From: CAYZJV01 sp964482325
Lineage (GTDB): Bacteria > Spirochaetota > Spirochaetia > Sphaerochaetales > Sphaerochaetaceae
Assembly: GCA_964482325.1 (NCBI GenBank)
Contig: CAYZXD010000021.1
Coordinates: 1-40,059, forward strand
DNA: 40,059 nt
Direction: 5' to 3'
Both the position numbers and the translations under genes were made by a program. This document shows positions 1-7,970 of the stretch, one piece after another. Position 1 is the stretch's first letter. Each line of letters begins with the position of its first letter. The notes under the pieces were generated by a model. That model had not been told where the DNA came from. It made no database searches and was given only the letters and a program-made list of their open reading frames with translations.

Positions 1-2
1 AA

Positions 3-56
3 GGTATTGTTTTCACTGAACAGTTACAGGGTATTGTAATCACTGAACAACCACAG
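3..56. repeat. Imperfect 27-bp tandem direct repeat, two copies
   Basis: Copies at 3-29 and 30-56 share 22 of 27 bases. Both begin GGTATTGT, carry TCACTGAACA in the middle and end ACAG. They differ at two bases before TCACTGAACA and three after it. The second copy ends about 50 bases before the probable transcription start of the binding-protein gene at 111, so the pair could be tandem activator sites. The window edge may cut a longer array. Confidence 0.7.
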
Positions 57-91
57 TGGTTAAATTACAACTTTTCTTGTAGATATGAAGA

Positions 92-100
92 TGATATACT
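92..100 (+). promoter_or_regulatory. Extended -10 promoter element (TGATATACT)
   Basis: TG-n-TATACT at 92-100 fits an extended -10 element. There is no good -35 hexamer at 16-18 bases, as is usual for this promoter type. The predicted start near 107 would leave only a few untranslated bases before the ATG at 111. Confidence 0.45.
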
Positions 101-110
101 GCAAAATAGT

Positions 111-1184
111 ATGACACAGGTTCCTGATATATTAAGACCGTCGTTTCGGCGATACACGTTATTAGTCCTCATGGTATGTATGTTCTGTCACATAAGCCCC
201 CTTGGTGCACAGCAATTACCGCTTATCCGAATTTCCGTAGAAAACACGACGTCCCATGTGCAGACCCGTGCCGTTCAACGCTTCGCAGATAAATTGGCAG
301 AGCAGCTGTCGGGCAAGTATGAAGTGCAGTTTTATCCGGCGGCGACACTGTTTCGGGATGCCGATCTCTTTAGAGCTCTTGCTCAGGGGAAAGTGGAGAT
401 CGGTGTACCGGGAACCTGGCAATTTGACCGTTATGTTCCCGAGGTAGGGTTATTCCTTCTTCCCTCCCTGTATGGGAGAGATGCTTCAGTTGCATATGGG
501 CTCATGGAAAGTGAAGTTGGACGCCAAATCATATCGGCGATTGAACTGGGGGTGGATGTGAAGGTGCTCGGTCGTTGGATTGATTTGGGACATACCCATA
601 TATTCAGCACTGAAGGGGCTATTTCACGTCGCTCAGACTTTGCCGATAAACGAATCAGAGTAGCCGGAGGCATCGGGAATACGCTGCGTATTGCCGCTAT
701 GGGAGCACTCCCATCGACCGTCCCCTGGCCTGATTTCCCCGCTGCTTTGAAACGTGATCAGGTGGATGGAGTACTGACTTCCTACGAAACAATTGCAAGT
801 GCGCGTCTATGGGAATACGGTATCGATACCGTGTATGAAGATCGTCAATATTTTGCCCAATATGTACCAATCGCGGCTTCACAGTTTTGGGATCGGATAC
901 CGCAGGATGTTCAGCAGGTCATCATCAACACTTGGGATGAACTGGTTGATGCGGCAAGACGTGATGCCGCAGTAGCACAAGTACAATCCAGAGCTACTCT
1001 TATTCGTAATGGGGCTTCCATTACACTCGTCAACGAACAGCATCGTGCACTGACCCGACAGCAGCTGGTAATGCAGGAGAAAGAAATCGTTGCTCAGATG
1101 GGGATTTCAGATAATTTATATACAGTCTTTCAGCAGTTCATACACCAGGTAGAATCTCCCATTGAAGGGAATGGTCTTGAATAA
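111..1184 (+). CDS. TRAP-type (DctP family) periplasmic solute-binding protein
   Basis: The 357-residue protein has an Arg-rich n-region (RR at 13-14), a hydrophobic stretch and a likely signal cleavage near LGAQ (31-34). The mature part follows the DctP fold: ligand-binding start around 38-48, a KRIRVAG segment with the conserved substrate Arg at 183, and the segment ending QVDGVLTSYE (217-226). TRAP binding proteins normally deliver organic acids to DctQ/DctM membrane subunits. Neither is present downstream: the next gene is a membrane diguanylate cyclase overlapping the 3' end. That context suggests a sensing role, but upstream membrane subunits outside the window cannot be excluded. No Shine-Dalgarno precedes the ATG at 111. 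Met-21 is an alternative start but would remove the charged n-region. Confidence 0.85.
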   Translation: MTQVPDILRPSFRRYTLLVLMVCMFCHISPLGAQQLPLIRISVENTTSHVQTRAVQRFADKLAEQLSGKYEVQFYPAATLFRDADLFRALAQGKVEIGVPGTWQFDRYVPEVGLFLLPSLYGRDASVAYGLMESEVGRQIISAIELGVDVKVLGRWIDLGHTHIFSTEGAISRRSDFADKRIRVAGGIGNTLRIAAMGALPSTVPWPDFPAALKRDQVDGVLTSYETIASARLWEYGIDTVYEDRQYFAQYVPIAASQFWDRIPQDVQQVIINTWDELVDAARRDAAVAQVQSRATLIRNGASITLVNEQHRALTRQQLVMQEKEIVAQMGISDNLYTVFQQFIHQVESPIEGNGLE

Positions 1185-2691
1185 ATTACGCACAAAATCC
1201 CACCAATCATATACCAATCTGTATCTCGTTCCGATATCGGCCTTCATACTTATCTTGCTATTGCTTGGGGTGGTAATGGGGCGACAACGTATGCAGGAAG
1301 TAACCGTCATGCAGGAACGGCTTGAACTGCAAACAGTACTGCTGGCTGAACAGGTTTCCAGCAAACTCAATGCATATGAAATGGTGGTTGATCTCATACA
1401 CCTGAGGGCATCAACTCTTGATCTCACTAGGGAAGACGATCAACAGACCCTGAGCTTGATGGTGAGGCAACAACTGTTTTTACACAATGAAATTGAAGGA
1501 ACCTGCCTGCTTGCTCCTGATGGTACAAAACTCTATTCCAGTTTTTATCAGGATTTTGCTGAGCTGGAACATATCCGTTCAGAGATGCTCGTTACGCATA
1601 CCGAACAGGATATTCCCTTCTCCGTCTTTTCGTTCATCCATGACGGTAAGAAACATCTGGTGCTCAGTCGCAGCCTGTTCGATCGCAGTGGTGACCTGCA
1701 GGCTATTGTTGCACTGGTTATTGAAACCGAGCGATTCTTCTCCCAGTTATCGCAAATATCCACACCGGGAATTATTGAAGGAGTGCTGTACGATTCCGAA
1801 GGAACTCTCTATGGGGTATGGACACCCGGAATGACTTCTGCTCAGGAATTCACCAGAATTTCCGATATACCGAGCTATGATCGTTTCATCGAGATTAGCG
1901 GTGATGAGACTGCGCTATTTGGCGGCCAAAGACAGGTTTCAGATGAAAACGATGTGTTCTACCTTGTGCAGACAGCTCACGTTCCCATGATGTTAGGATT
2001 ACGAATGCACATCCCATCTGCGATGGCTACCTACGACCGGACCCTTGCCGTGAGTGCTATCACGATTATTTCTCTCATGATTGCTGCCCTTATCATCTAT
2101 CATTTGCTGGTGCGGCAGACTAGGGAGAAGGATCAGCTGCAGCAGCAGATGTTAGACGAGTTATCTGTACAGGTCCAACAGCGGACGCAGGAGTTGGAAT
2201 ATCTGAGTAACTATGATGGACTTACTGGCTTGATAAATCGGAGAAAACTGTCCCATCTCCTGCAGGAATCGGTGCAGGATCAAAAACCGTTTTCTGTTGC
2301 CTGCATCGACCTTGATGGATTTAAACAGGTCAATGACTCTCAGGGGCATGTAATAGGAGACCAGGTGCTCATCCATATCGCCCAAGTAATTGCACAACAG
2401 GTCACCGGGCAGGGTGTTGTCGGCCGATGGGGAGGTGATGAGTTGATGGTACTGATCCCGCATGCCTCAGCACAGGAAGCAGCAGCTGTTGCCGATCATA
2501 TCAGAGAGGCGGTGTATCGGCATCCGTATGATGAACACATCAACTGCACCATCAGTGTCGGTGTGGCTGAATATGACAAGTCTGAAGAGTTAGTCACCCT
2601 GATACGAAGAGCCGATTATGCCATGTATCGGGCAAAAGCTGAGGGGAAAAATTGCGTCAGAGTTGCTGAATCGGTAGACCTGCCATCGTAA
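1171..2691 (+). CDS. Membrane diguanylate cyclase (GGDEF domain) with periplasmic sensor
   Basis: A hydrophobic helix near residues 18-37 and a second near 293-314 bracket a roughly 250-residue periplasmic domain that looks Cache-like. A coiled-coil linker (about 318-348) leads to a GGDEF domain opening with DGLTGLINRR (349-358). The active-site motif is GGDEL at 421-425, with Leu replacing the usual Phe; the catalytic acidic residues are kept. No RxxD inhibitory site is visible just upstream. The likely product is cyclic di-GMP made in response to a periplasmic signal. The gene overlaps the binding-protein stop. ATG 1171 is reported, but a GAAGGGA Shine-Dalgarno (1164-1170) is better spaced for TTG 1177, and TTG 1162 is also in frame. 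Confidence 0.88.
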   Translation: MVLNKLRTKSHQSYTNLYLVPISAFILILLLLGVVMGRQRMQEVTVMQERLELQTVLLAEQVSSKLNAYEMVVDLIHLRASTLDLTREDDQQTLSLMVRQQLFLHNEIEGTCLLAPDGTKLYSSFYQDFAELEHIRSEMLVTHTEQDIPFSVFSFIHDGKKHLVLSRSLFDRSGDLQAIVALVIETERFFSQLSQISTPGIIEGVLYDSEGTLYGVWTPGMTSAQEFTRISDIPSYDRFIEISGDETALFGGQRQVSDENDVFYLVQTAHVPMMLGLRMHIPSAMATYDRTLAVSAITIISLMIAALIIYHLLVRQTREKDQLQQQMLDELSVQVQQRTQELEYLSNYDGLTGLINRRKLSHLLQESVQDQKPFSVACIDLDGFKQVNDSQGHVIGDQVLIHIAQVIAQQVTGQGVVGRWGGDELMVLIPHASAQEAAAVADHIREAVYRHPYDEHINCTISVGVAEYDKSEELVTLIRRADYAMYRAKAEGKNCVRVAESVDLPS

Positions 2692-3238
2692 GGATTACTA
2701 CCAGGATTCCCGTCCCGAGAATCATCACAATGGGGTTAACTTTACGTTTCCTCATGATAACATATCCCAGGATAAACAACGCCATCGCAGGCCAGGAAAC
2801 TGCATCCAGAGACTGAGGCAATGATGAACTGCCGAACAATGCAAGGAACAGAATAGAAAGTCCTGCAGATGCTATCAGAGCAACCACAGCAGGTCGCAAC
2901 CCATATAAAGCTCCTTGCATGGCGCTCAGATTTCGGTAACGAAAATAGAACCAGGCAAGAGTGAGTACAATCACAAGAGAGGGAAGCACCGTGCCGATGG
3001 TGGCAATGACGGCACCCGGTATACCGAGTAACCGGGTACCGACAAACGAAGCTGCATTAATGGCGATAGGCCCGGGGGTCATCTGTGAGATAGTAAGGAC
3101 ATCAGCAAACTCCTGCAATGTGAGCCATTGGTGTTCGGTGACCACCTGCATCTGAATCAATGGGAGAGCTGCATAGCCGCCCCCAAAGCTCAGTAACCCA
3201 ATCTGAACGAAGCTCCAGAATAGTTGTAGGTACATCAT
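2657..3238 (-). CDS. ChrA-family chromate transporter, half-size subunit
   Basis: The 193-residue membrane protein matches one half of a ChrA transporter. It has SFGGGYAALPLI near the N-terminus, TISQMTPGPIAINAASFVG at about 49-67, and several hydrophobic helices ending in a short tail. Long ChrA proteins carry two such halves in one chain; short ones are encoded as pairs, as here. Its ATG overlaps the stop of the upstream half (ATGA), so the two are probably translationally coupled and form a heterodimer. The 3' end overlaps the convergent GGDEF gene by 35 bases. Family members export chromate. Whether chromate is the true substrate in this setting is unknown. Confidence 0.85.
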   Translation of the reverse strand: MMYLQLFWSFVQIGLLSFGGGYAALPLIQMQVVTEHQWLTLQEFADVLTISQMTPGPIAINAASFVGTRLLGIPGAVIATIGTVLPSLVIVLTLAWFYFRYRNLSAMQGALYGLRPAVVALIASAGLSILFLALFGSSSLPQSLDAVSWPAMALFILGYVIMRKRKVNPIVMILGTGILVVILTMAGLPIQQL

Positions 3239-3801
3239 GAGTTTGCCTTTTTTACAACGAGGGTCGAGATGATCCCTACCGCAGCACAGAAAAGGATGAT
3301 AAACACAATATGAATTTTCAGAATGGTTGTCGCGAGAAAAGCACCGATCATCAAGACAACAGGAAGCAGTTTTTTCTGTGAGAGAACTGCCTTGGCCATA
3401 CTCGATACCGCATCCAGGATGACCACAGCAACTCCGATACTCATCCCATAAAATAGTGTTTGCACGATCGCATTATCCCGAATTGCCTCATACACATAGG
3501 AAAGTAAGGTGAGGAGAATCAGCGGAGGAAGGATGGTTCCCAGAAGGGTAATCAAGGCGCCTTTGATTTTGGCTACCTTGTAACCCACAAGAATGGAAGT
3601 GTTCACCGCAATCACTCCAGGAGCTGATTGCGCAATGGCAATCATATCCAGCATTTCCTGTTCCTCAATCCATTCCAGCTTCTCCACGAAGGCTTTGCGC
3701 ATCAACGGTACAATCACGTATCCTCCACCGATGGTAAAAGCGCTGAGAGTAAATGTTTGGAGGAACAGCGTACGATACAAGTGGTTATGCTTTGCATTCA
3801 T
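3235..3801 (-). CDS. ChrA-family chromate transporter, partner half-size subunit
   Basis: This 188-residue protein is the second ChrA half. It shows TIGGGYVIVPLM near the N-terminus, then AQSAPGVIAVNTSILVGYK at about 57-75 in place of the more usual SQ-x-x-PGP motif, followed by further hydrophobic helices. The start overlaps the stop of the purine nucleoside phosphorylase gene by four bases (ATGA at 3801-3798), and its own stop overlaps the next ChrA half in the same way. Three genes are therefore coupled in one transcript. A link between a nucleoside phosphorylase and an anion transporter is not obvious from known biology. Confidence 0.85.
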   Translation of the reverse strand: MNAKHNHLYRTLFLQTFTLSAFTIGGGYVIVPLMRKAFVEKLEWIEEQEMLDMIAIAQSAPGVIAVNTSILVGYKVAKIKGALITLLGTILPPLILLTLLSYVYEAIRDNAIVQTLFYGMSIGVAVVILDAVSSMAKAVLSQKKLLPVVLMIGAFLATTILKIHIVFIILFCAAVGIISTLVVKKANS

Positions 3802-4541
3802 GACAGGTTATTTTCTTTTTCACGTTCACAGGCCACTGCCAATCCTAATCGGATCATAGCATCCAACGAACGTTCCCGTTCGCCGCTGGTCATCTCTTCC
3901 CCGGTGAAGGGGAGGTCGGTTACCGTCAGAAGGCATAATGCCTGAACTCCGCCCTCCTGAGCGGTCATGTACAGTGATGCTGCTTCCATTTCTACGGCTA
4001 ACATACCAACCTTTTTCCAGGCAAGGAGATCATCTGTTCCTCCCGGGGAGTAGAAAAAATCACTGGAGAGGATCGGTCCGATATGCAATGGAAGCTGCAG
4101 TTGCCGAGCCTGTTGATAAGCACTGAGAAGCAGGGAAAAAGAGGCTGCAGGAACTACCGTTCCTCCCAGTTTTCGCTGTCTGCTATAGTCGGTATCGTAA
4201 CTTGCCGCACTTGCCCCGATGAGATCCCCGACAGCCAAATTCTCTTGCAGTGCACCGGCAGAACCGATACGAATCAGACGTTTTACCCCGTATCCATGAA
4301 TGAGTTCATAGGCATAGATACCCATCGAAGGTCCACCCATGCCCGTCCCCTGCACCGACACTCTCTGACCGTGATACGTGCCGGTATATCCCGACATGCC
4401 TCGGACATGTGTATAGCGAACGGCATCCTCAAGATAGTTTTCAGCAATATATTGCGCACGGAGCGGATCGCCTGGTAACAAGATACTTTCTGCAATATCT
4501 CCTAAGCTGGCACGGTTATGTGTTGTCGGGGTCGGTAGCAT
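3798..4541 (-). CDS. deoD: Purine nucleoside phosphorylase (DeoD type)
   Basis: The 247-residue cytoplasmic enzyme splits purine nucleosides with phosphate to base and ribose-1-phosphate. It carries HNR near the N-terminus, LLPGDPLRAQYIAE at 21-34 (phosphate Arg), VRGMSGYTG at 46-54, RIGSAGALQ at 91-99, the VEMEA ribose-binding motif at 183-187 and the acid Asp at 209 in TVTDLP. These match hexameric DeoD enzymes, whose usual length is near 235-240. The start is the internal ATG at 4541 because GAGGAG lies eight bases before it; an upstream in-frame ATG at 4568 lacks such a site. It heads a coupled transcript with two ChrA halves. Confidence 0.9.
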   Translation of the reverse strand: MLPTPTTHNRASLGDIAESILLPGDPLRAQYIAENYLEDAVRYTHVRGMSGYTGTYHGQRVSVQGTGMGGPSMGIYAYELIHGYGVKRLIRIGSAGALQENLAVGDLIGASAASYDTDYSRQRKLGGTVVPAASFSLLLSAYQQARQLQLPLHIGPILSSDFFYSPGGTDDLLAWKKVGMLAVEMEAASLYMTAQEGGVQALCLLTVTDLPFTGEEMTSGERERSLDAMIRLGLAVACEREKENNLS

Positions 4542-4740
4542 GTGTATTTCTCCTCGTACTATCTGCATAAGTGGTTCAAGACCGATTCATGCATCAATAT
4601 CGCTTCTCGATGGTTCTTTCGCCACAGAATCTTGTCGAGATCATGGTTCTGCGTAATCATTCATCACTAGGACTCCAAGAGGTGGTATGGCAATAATTGT
4701 ATGTTTCACCTGCACAATAGTCAATAAGCACCATAATGAG

Positions 4741-4769
4741 TTGCCCAGAATGCGACTCTCTGGCATACT
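4741..4769 (+). promoter_or_regulatory. Possible promoter of the nucleoside hydrolase gene
   Basis: TTGCCC (4741-4746), a 17-base spacer and CATACT (4764-4769) preceded by TGG form an extended-type candidate. The predicted start near 4776 leaves a short leader containing GAGGT (4780-4784). Each hexamer matches consensus at four of six positions, so this is tentative. Confidence 0.35.
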
Positions 4770-4791
4770 GCTTGATACCGAGGTACAAGTA

Positions 4792-5709
4792 ATGGCAGAA
4801 AAAATCATTTTGGATGTAGATACCGGTCAGGATGACATGGTGGCAATCGTCATGGCAAGCGGACTTGCAGAGATAGAGCTGATGGGATTAGTCGCGACTG
4901 CCGGGAATCAGGTGCGTGAAAAAACGTTGAAAAATACATTGCAGGTGTGTGAGCTCATCGGGGAGGCGGCACCGGTATTTGCCGGTATGGATCGTCCTCT
5001 TCTCCGGAATCAGGTGGTCGGCGGAGATATCCATGGAGAAAGCGGACTTGAAGGTCCGATATTCCCACCGTTGACGAAAACAGCCGAAAAGCTCCATGGG
5101 GTTCAGTTCATTATAGATACCGTGCGGGCACATCCACACGAAATCTCTCTGGTGCCCACCGGGCCGCTTACCGATATTGCTATGGCCATTCGCCTCGAAC
5201 CTGCATTACCACAACTGGTAAAACAGATTGTGCTGATGGGCGGTTCGCTCGGGAAGGGCAATCGGACGCCCTATGCTGAGTTCAATATCTATGCGGATCC
5301 TGAGGCAGCGGCTATTGTGTTCAGCAGTGGTGCTCCTGTGGTGATGATGGGACTTGATGTCACCTTGAAGGTGCAGCTTGATGAAATTCAGGCAGCTCGG
5401 TATGGGCAGCTTTCTTCAAAGAGCGCCGGGATGTTCAATGCCTCTATGGCGTGTTATCGTGATGCCTGTCGTCGACATGGGAGTGATTATCCGGCAATGC
5501 ATGATCCGTGTTGTGTCGCTTATGTTGCCGACCCTTCACTCTTTACGCTAAAGCCATATGAGATAACGGTTGAACTGCATGATCGGGAAACCTATGGGAA
5601 AACCACCGGCAGTCCTGTCGTATCTGATCATCCCATTCTTGTGGGAATAGATGCCGATGAGGAAAAGTTCTGGCAGTTGCTTGATCGATCTTTCGCAGTC
5701 TTACCCTAA
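4792..5709 (+). CDS. Inosine-uridine preferring nucleoside hydrolase
   Basis: The enzyme (305 residues from this start) hydrolyses ribonucleosides to base and ribose. The N-terminal metal signature ILDVDTGQDD spans residues 6-15 and supplies the calcium-binding aspartates. The C-terminal MHDPCCVAYV carries the conserved catalytic His and last metal Asp. Other family segments are VPTGPLTDIA, VLMGG and AEFNIYADPEAA. The start at 4792 is chosen because GAGGT (4780-4784) sits seven bases upstream and because the signature should lie close to the N-terminus; a longer frame from 4687 adds 35 residues with no family match. It ends directly against the convergent nitroreductase gene, with no base between. 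Confidence 0.92.
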   Translation: MAEKIILDVDTGQDDMVAIVMASGLAEIELMGLVATAGNQVREKTLKNTLQVCELIGEAAPVFAGMDRPLLRNQVVGGDIHGESGLEGPIFPPLTKTAEKLHGVQFIIDTVRAHPHEISLVPTGPLTDIAMAIRLEPALPQLVKQIVLMGGSLGKGNRTPYAEFNIYADPEAAAIVFSSGAPVVMMGLDVTLKVQLDEIQAARYGQLSSKSAGMFNASMACYRDACRRHGSDYPAMHDPCCVAYVADPSLFTLKPYEITVELHDRETYGKTTGSPVVSDHPILVGIDADEEKFWQLLDRSFAVLP

Positions 5710-6336
5710 TTAATGAAACGTGACCAATGATTCTAGCGGGGCACGGATTTTCTCCCTCGCCGGTTCATCGGGGTACCCGAAGGTGATCAGCAGGGCTACC
5801 TGCCAGAGATTCCGGTCAAGGGCAATAATGGGAGCAACTAAATCTTCATTAAATCCCTCGATAGCGCAGCTTTGAATTCCCATCAAAGCTGCCGCTTGCA
5901 TCATATTAGCCGCGGCGATGTAGCATTGCGACCGAGACCAGCAATCCAATCGTTTCCACTCTGATAAAAATGTATAATACCCTCGGTAGTCATCAATGAA
6001 TTCCCGCAGTGTGCCGGGAAATCGTATGCCACGATCTCGGACAAACTCACCTTCAGGATCATAGGAAGATGCCGTGCGGGCAGCGATCACGACAGTTATC
6101 GGAGCGGTGGCAACCGATTCCTGATCAAAGCAGGCCTGAGTCATCGCCGGCCGAAGAGTAGGGTCAGTCACCACATGAAAATGCCATCCTTCCAGTCCAA
6201 AAGATGTCGGGCTGAGTCTTCCCGCCTCCAGAATGGATCGAAGCTGCTGCTCTGAAATCGGGAGATCACTATACCGTTTGCAAGCAAATCGGGTGTAGAG
6301 GGATTGGGTATACTGAGCAATAGGTGTGTCATGCAT
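5710..6336 (-). CDS. NAD(P)H-dependent nitroreductase-family flavoprotein
   Basis: The 208-residue protein has the nitroreductase layout. TRFACKRYSD near residues 15-24 supplies the basic FMN phosphate-binding residues, and SPTSFGLEGWHFHVV (about 42-56) is the classic segment after the first helix. A central ANMMQAAALMGI helix precedes the C-terminal GYPDEPAREKIR motif. These enzymes form FMN-binding dimers that reduce nitroaromatics, quinones or similar electron acceptors; the natural substrate here is unknown. AAGGA lies nine bases before the ATG. It starts 18 bases after the second nucleoside phosphorylase stop, so it may be the last gene of the nucleoside operon. Confidence 0.88.
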   Translation of the reverse strand: MHDTPIAQYTQSLYTRFACKRYSDLPISEQQLRSILEAGRLSPTSFGLEGWHFHVVTDPTLRPAMTQACFDQESVATAPITVVIAARTASSYDPEGEFVRDRGIRFPGTLREFIDDYRGYYTFLSEWKRLDCWSRSQCYIAAANMMQAAALMGIQSCAIEGFNEDLVAPIIALDRNLWQVALLITFGYPDEPAREKIRAPLESLVTFH

Positions 6337-6354
6337 GGTATGAATTCCTTGTTG

Positions 6355-7062
6355 TTATGCCAGTTCAAGTGCTATACGGATCATGGGTTCCAGCGCACTC
6401 ATGCGCTGATCATCAGCGAGTGATTTCCCGGTAACGCAGCTGTCAGTCATCGTGACCAGCGAGAGTGCCTCTTTATGCAAATAAGCTGCAGTGCAATACA
6501 ATGCATACGTCTCCATATCTTGAGCAAGAGCGCCAAGGCGTGCCCATGGTTGCCAGCTATCAGGTCCCAGAGCGTTATACGAAGAAAAGAGGTCACTGGA
6601 AAATACCATACCGGCATGAAAGGGAATCCCAAGGGTGCGTGCTGTCTTCACCGCTTTTTCAAACAGATCAAAACTGGCAGCAGGGCTGAGTGTTCCTTTC
6701 AGCTGATACTGGTGAGCCCATGCACTATCGGTACTCGCTGTCATGGCAATCACCACATCTCCCACAGCGATATCGGATTGTAAGCCTCCGCTAGTTCCAA
6801 TACGAATAATACGTTCTACCGGGTAGAAGTGAAACAGCTCGTAGCTGTAAATTCCTGCCGAAGGACCACCCATTCCACTTGCCATGACTGACACCGGCCT
6901 TCCTTTCCAGACTCCAGTAAATCCAAGCATGCCACGAACGTCTGTTACCTGTCGTGCCCCTTCAAGGAACTGATGCGCCACCCACTCAGCACGCGCAGGA
7001 TCTCCGGGTAGAAGCACAATCGGTGCGATATCCTGAGAGGAAGCTCGATTGTGCGGTGTCAT
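6355..7062 (-). CDS. Divergent purine/uridine nucleoside phosphorylase
   Basis: The 235-residue protein is a second member of the DeoD/Udp family, with PHNRASSQDIAPIVLLPGD at 3-21, VRGMLGFTG at 42-50, RIGTSGGLQ at 87-95 and a C-terminal TMTD Asp at 207. The segment that is VEMEA in the first copy reads QDMET at 181-185, so the first ribose-binding Glu is Asp and flanking residues differ. Nucleoside preference may therefore differ. Its ATG shares one base with the permease stop (TGATG at 7064-7060), which puts it in the nucleoside import operon, where it would act on incoming nucleosides. Confidence 0.88.
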   Translation of the reverse strand: MTPHNRASSQDIAPIVLLPGDPARAEWVAHQFLEGARQVTDVRGMLGFTGVWKGRPVSVMASGMGGPSAGIYSYELFHFYPVERIIRIGTSGGLQSDIAVGDVVIAMTASTDSAWAHQYQLKGTLSPAASFDLFEKAVKTARTLGIPFHAGMVFSSDLFSSYNALGPDSWQPWARLGALAQDMETYALYCTAAYLHKEALSLVTMTDSCVTGKSLADDQRMSALEPMIRIALELA

Positions 7063-7970
7063 CAGGATGCTCCCTTCGTATACGGTTTACCATTCGCCCG
7101 TGGTGCATAGTTTTTACCACTGAAAACTACCAGAGCTACCAGGGTTACAATATAGGGGAGAATATTAAACACTTCAGTCGGGAGTACTCGCAGGGCGGGG
7201 AAATTATTGGCAATAATGGCAAATGCCTGTGCCGTACCAAACAGGAATGCAGCAAAGGTAACTCCTGCCGGTCGCCATCTGCCGAACGAGACTGCCGCAA
7301 GTGCAATAAATCCGCGTCCGTTAATGGTATTTGACGTATATTGGATTGTCTGGGTCAATACGATACACCCTCCGGCAAGACCGGCCAACAGTCCACTGCT
7401 CAGTACTGCGATATACCGGATACGTTTTACGTTGATACCCACACTGTCTGCTGCGTGGGGGTGTTCTCCACAAGCTCTCAGATGCATACCGAAAGGAAGT
7501 TTATAGAGGACAAACCAGGCAATAAACACGACCACAAGAGCGATGTAGGCAGTAGGGTAGATACCCAAAGCATCAGTTTGCATGCCCATTCTGAATTCTC
7601 GAGTCCGGTCTGCAGAAAAAAGAATCTGTGCGGCAAAAATGGTAACACCATCAGAGAGCAGGTTAATTCCTGTACCGCTGATAGTTTGGTCAGCATTGAG
7701 ATTAATGGCGGCAACAGCATGAATTACCGAGAACAGACACCCGATAAGCGCCCCGATACCAAGAGAAATCCAAATCGAGGGGACCCCAAATCCAGCAGCT
7801 TCCAACAACACGTGAGCTGCTGCTGCAGCAAAAGCCCCCAAGCCCATCAAACCTTCTAATGCAATATTTACTACGCCCGATTTTTCACAGATCATACCGC
7901 CGATTGCGGTGATGAGAATGGGCGAGACGATCATCAATATTGAAGGGATCATTCCAATGAGTGTACTCAT
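7062..7970 (-). CDS. Nucleoside ABC transporter permease (second subunit)
   Basis: The 302-residue polytopic inner-membrane protein matches the smaller permease of BMP/PnrA-type nucleoside importers. A hallmark is the stretch MICEKSGVVNIALEGLMG near the N-terminus, followed by alternating hydrophobic helices and a loop with LRACGEHPHAADSVGI. The start at 7970 is chosen because AAGGAGGT lies nine bases upstream and the ATG overlaps the preceding stop (ATGA at 7970-7967); a longer frame to 8012 would run further into the upstream gene. It pairs with the next upstream permease to form the membrane channel. Confidence 0.9.
   Translation of the reverse strand: MSTLIGMIPSILMIVSPILITAIGGMICEKSGVVNIALEGLMGLGAFAAAAAHVLLEAAGFGVPSIWISLGIGALIGCLFSVIHAVAAINLNADQTISGTGINLLSDGVTIFAAQILFSADRTREFRMGMQTDALGIYPTAYIALVVVFIAWFVLYKLPFGMHLRACGEHPHAADSVGINVKRIRYIAVLSSGLLAGLAGGCIVLTQTIQYTSNTINGRGFIALAAVSFGRWRPAGVTFAAFLFGTAQAFAIIANNFPALRVLPTEVFNILPYIVTLVALVVFSGKNYAPRANGKPYTKGAS

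Noticed and set aside
4687..4791. 35-residue N-terminal extension of the nucleoside hydrolase
   Set aside because: The metal-binding signature should lie near the N-terminus, and the good Shine-Dalgarno is at 4780-4784 before ATG 4792.
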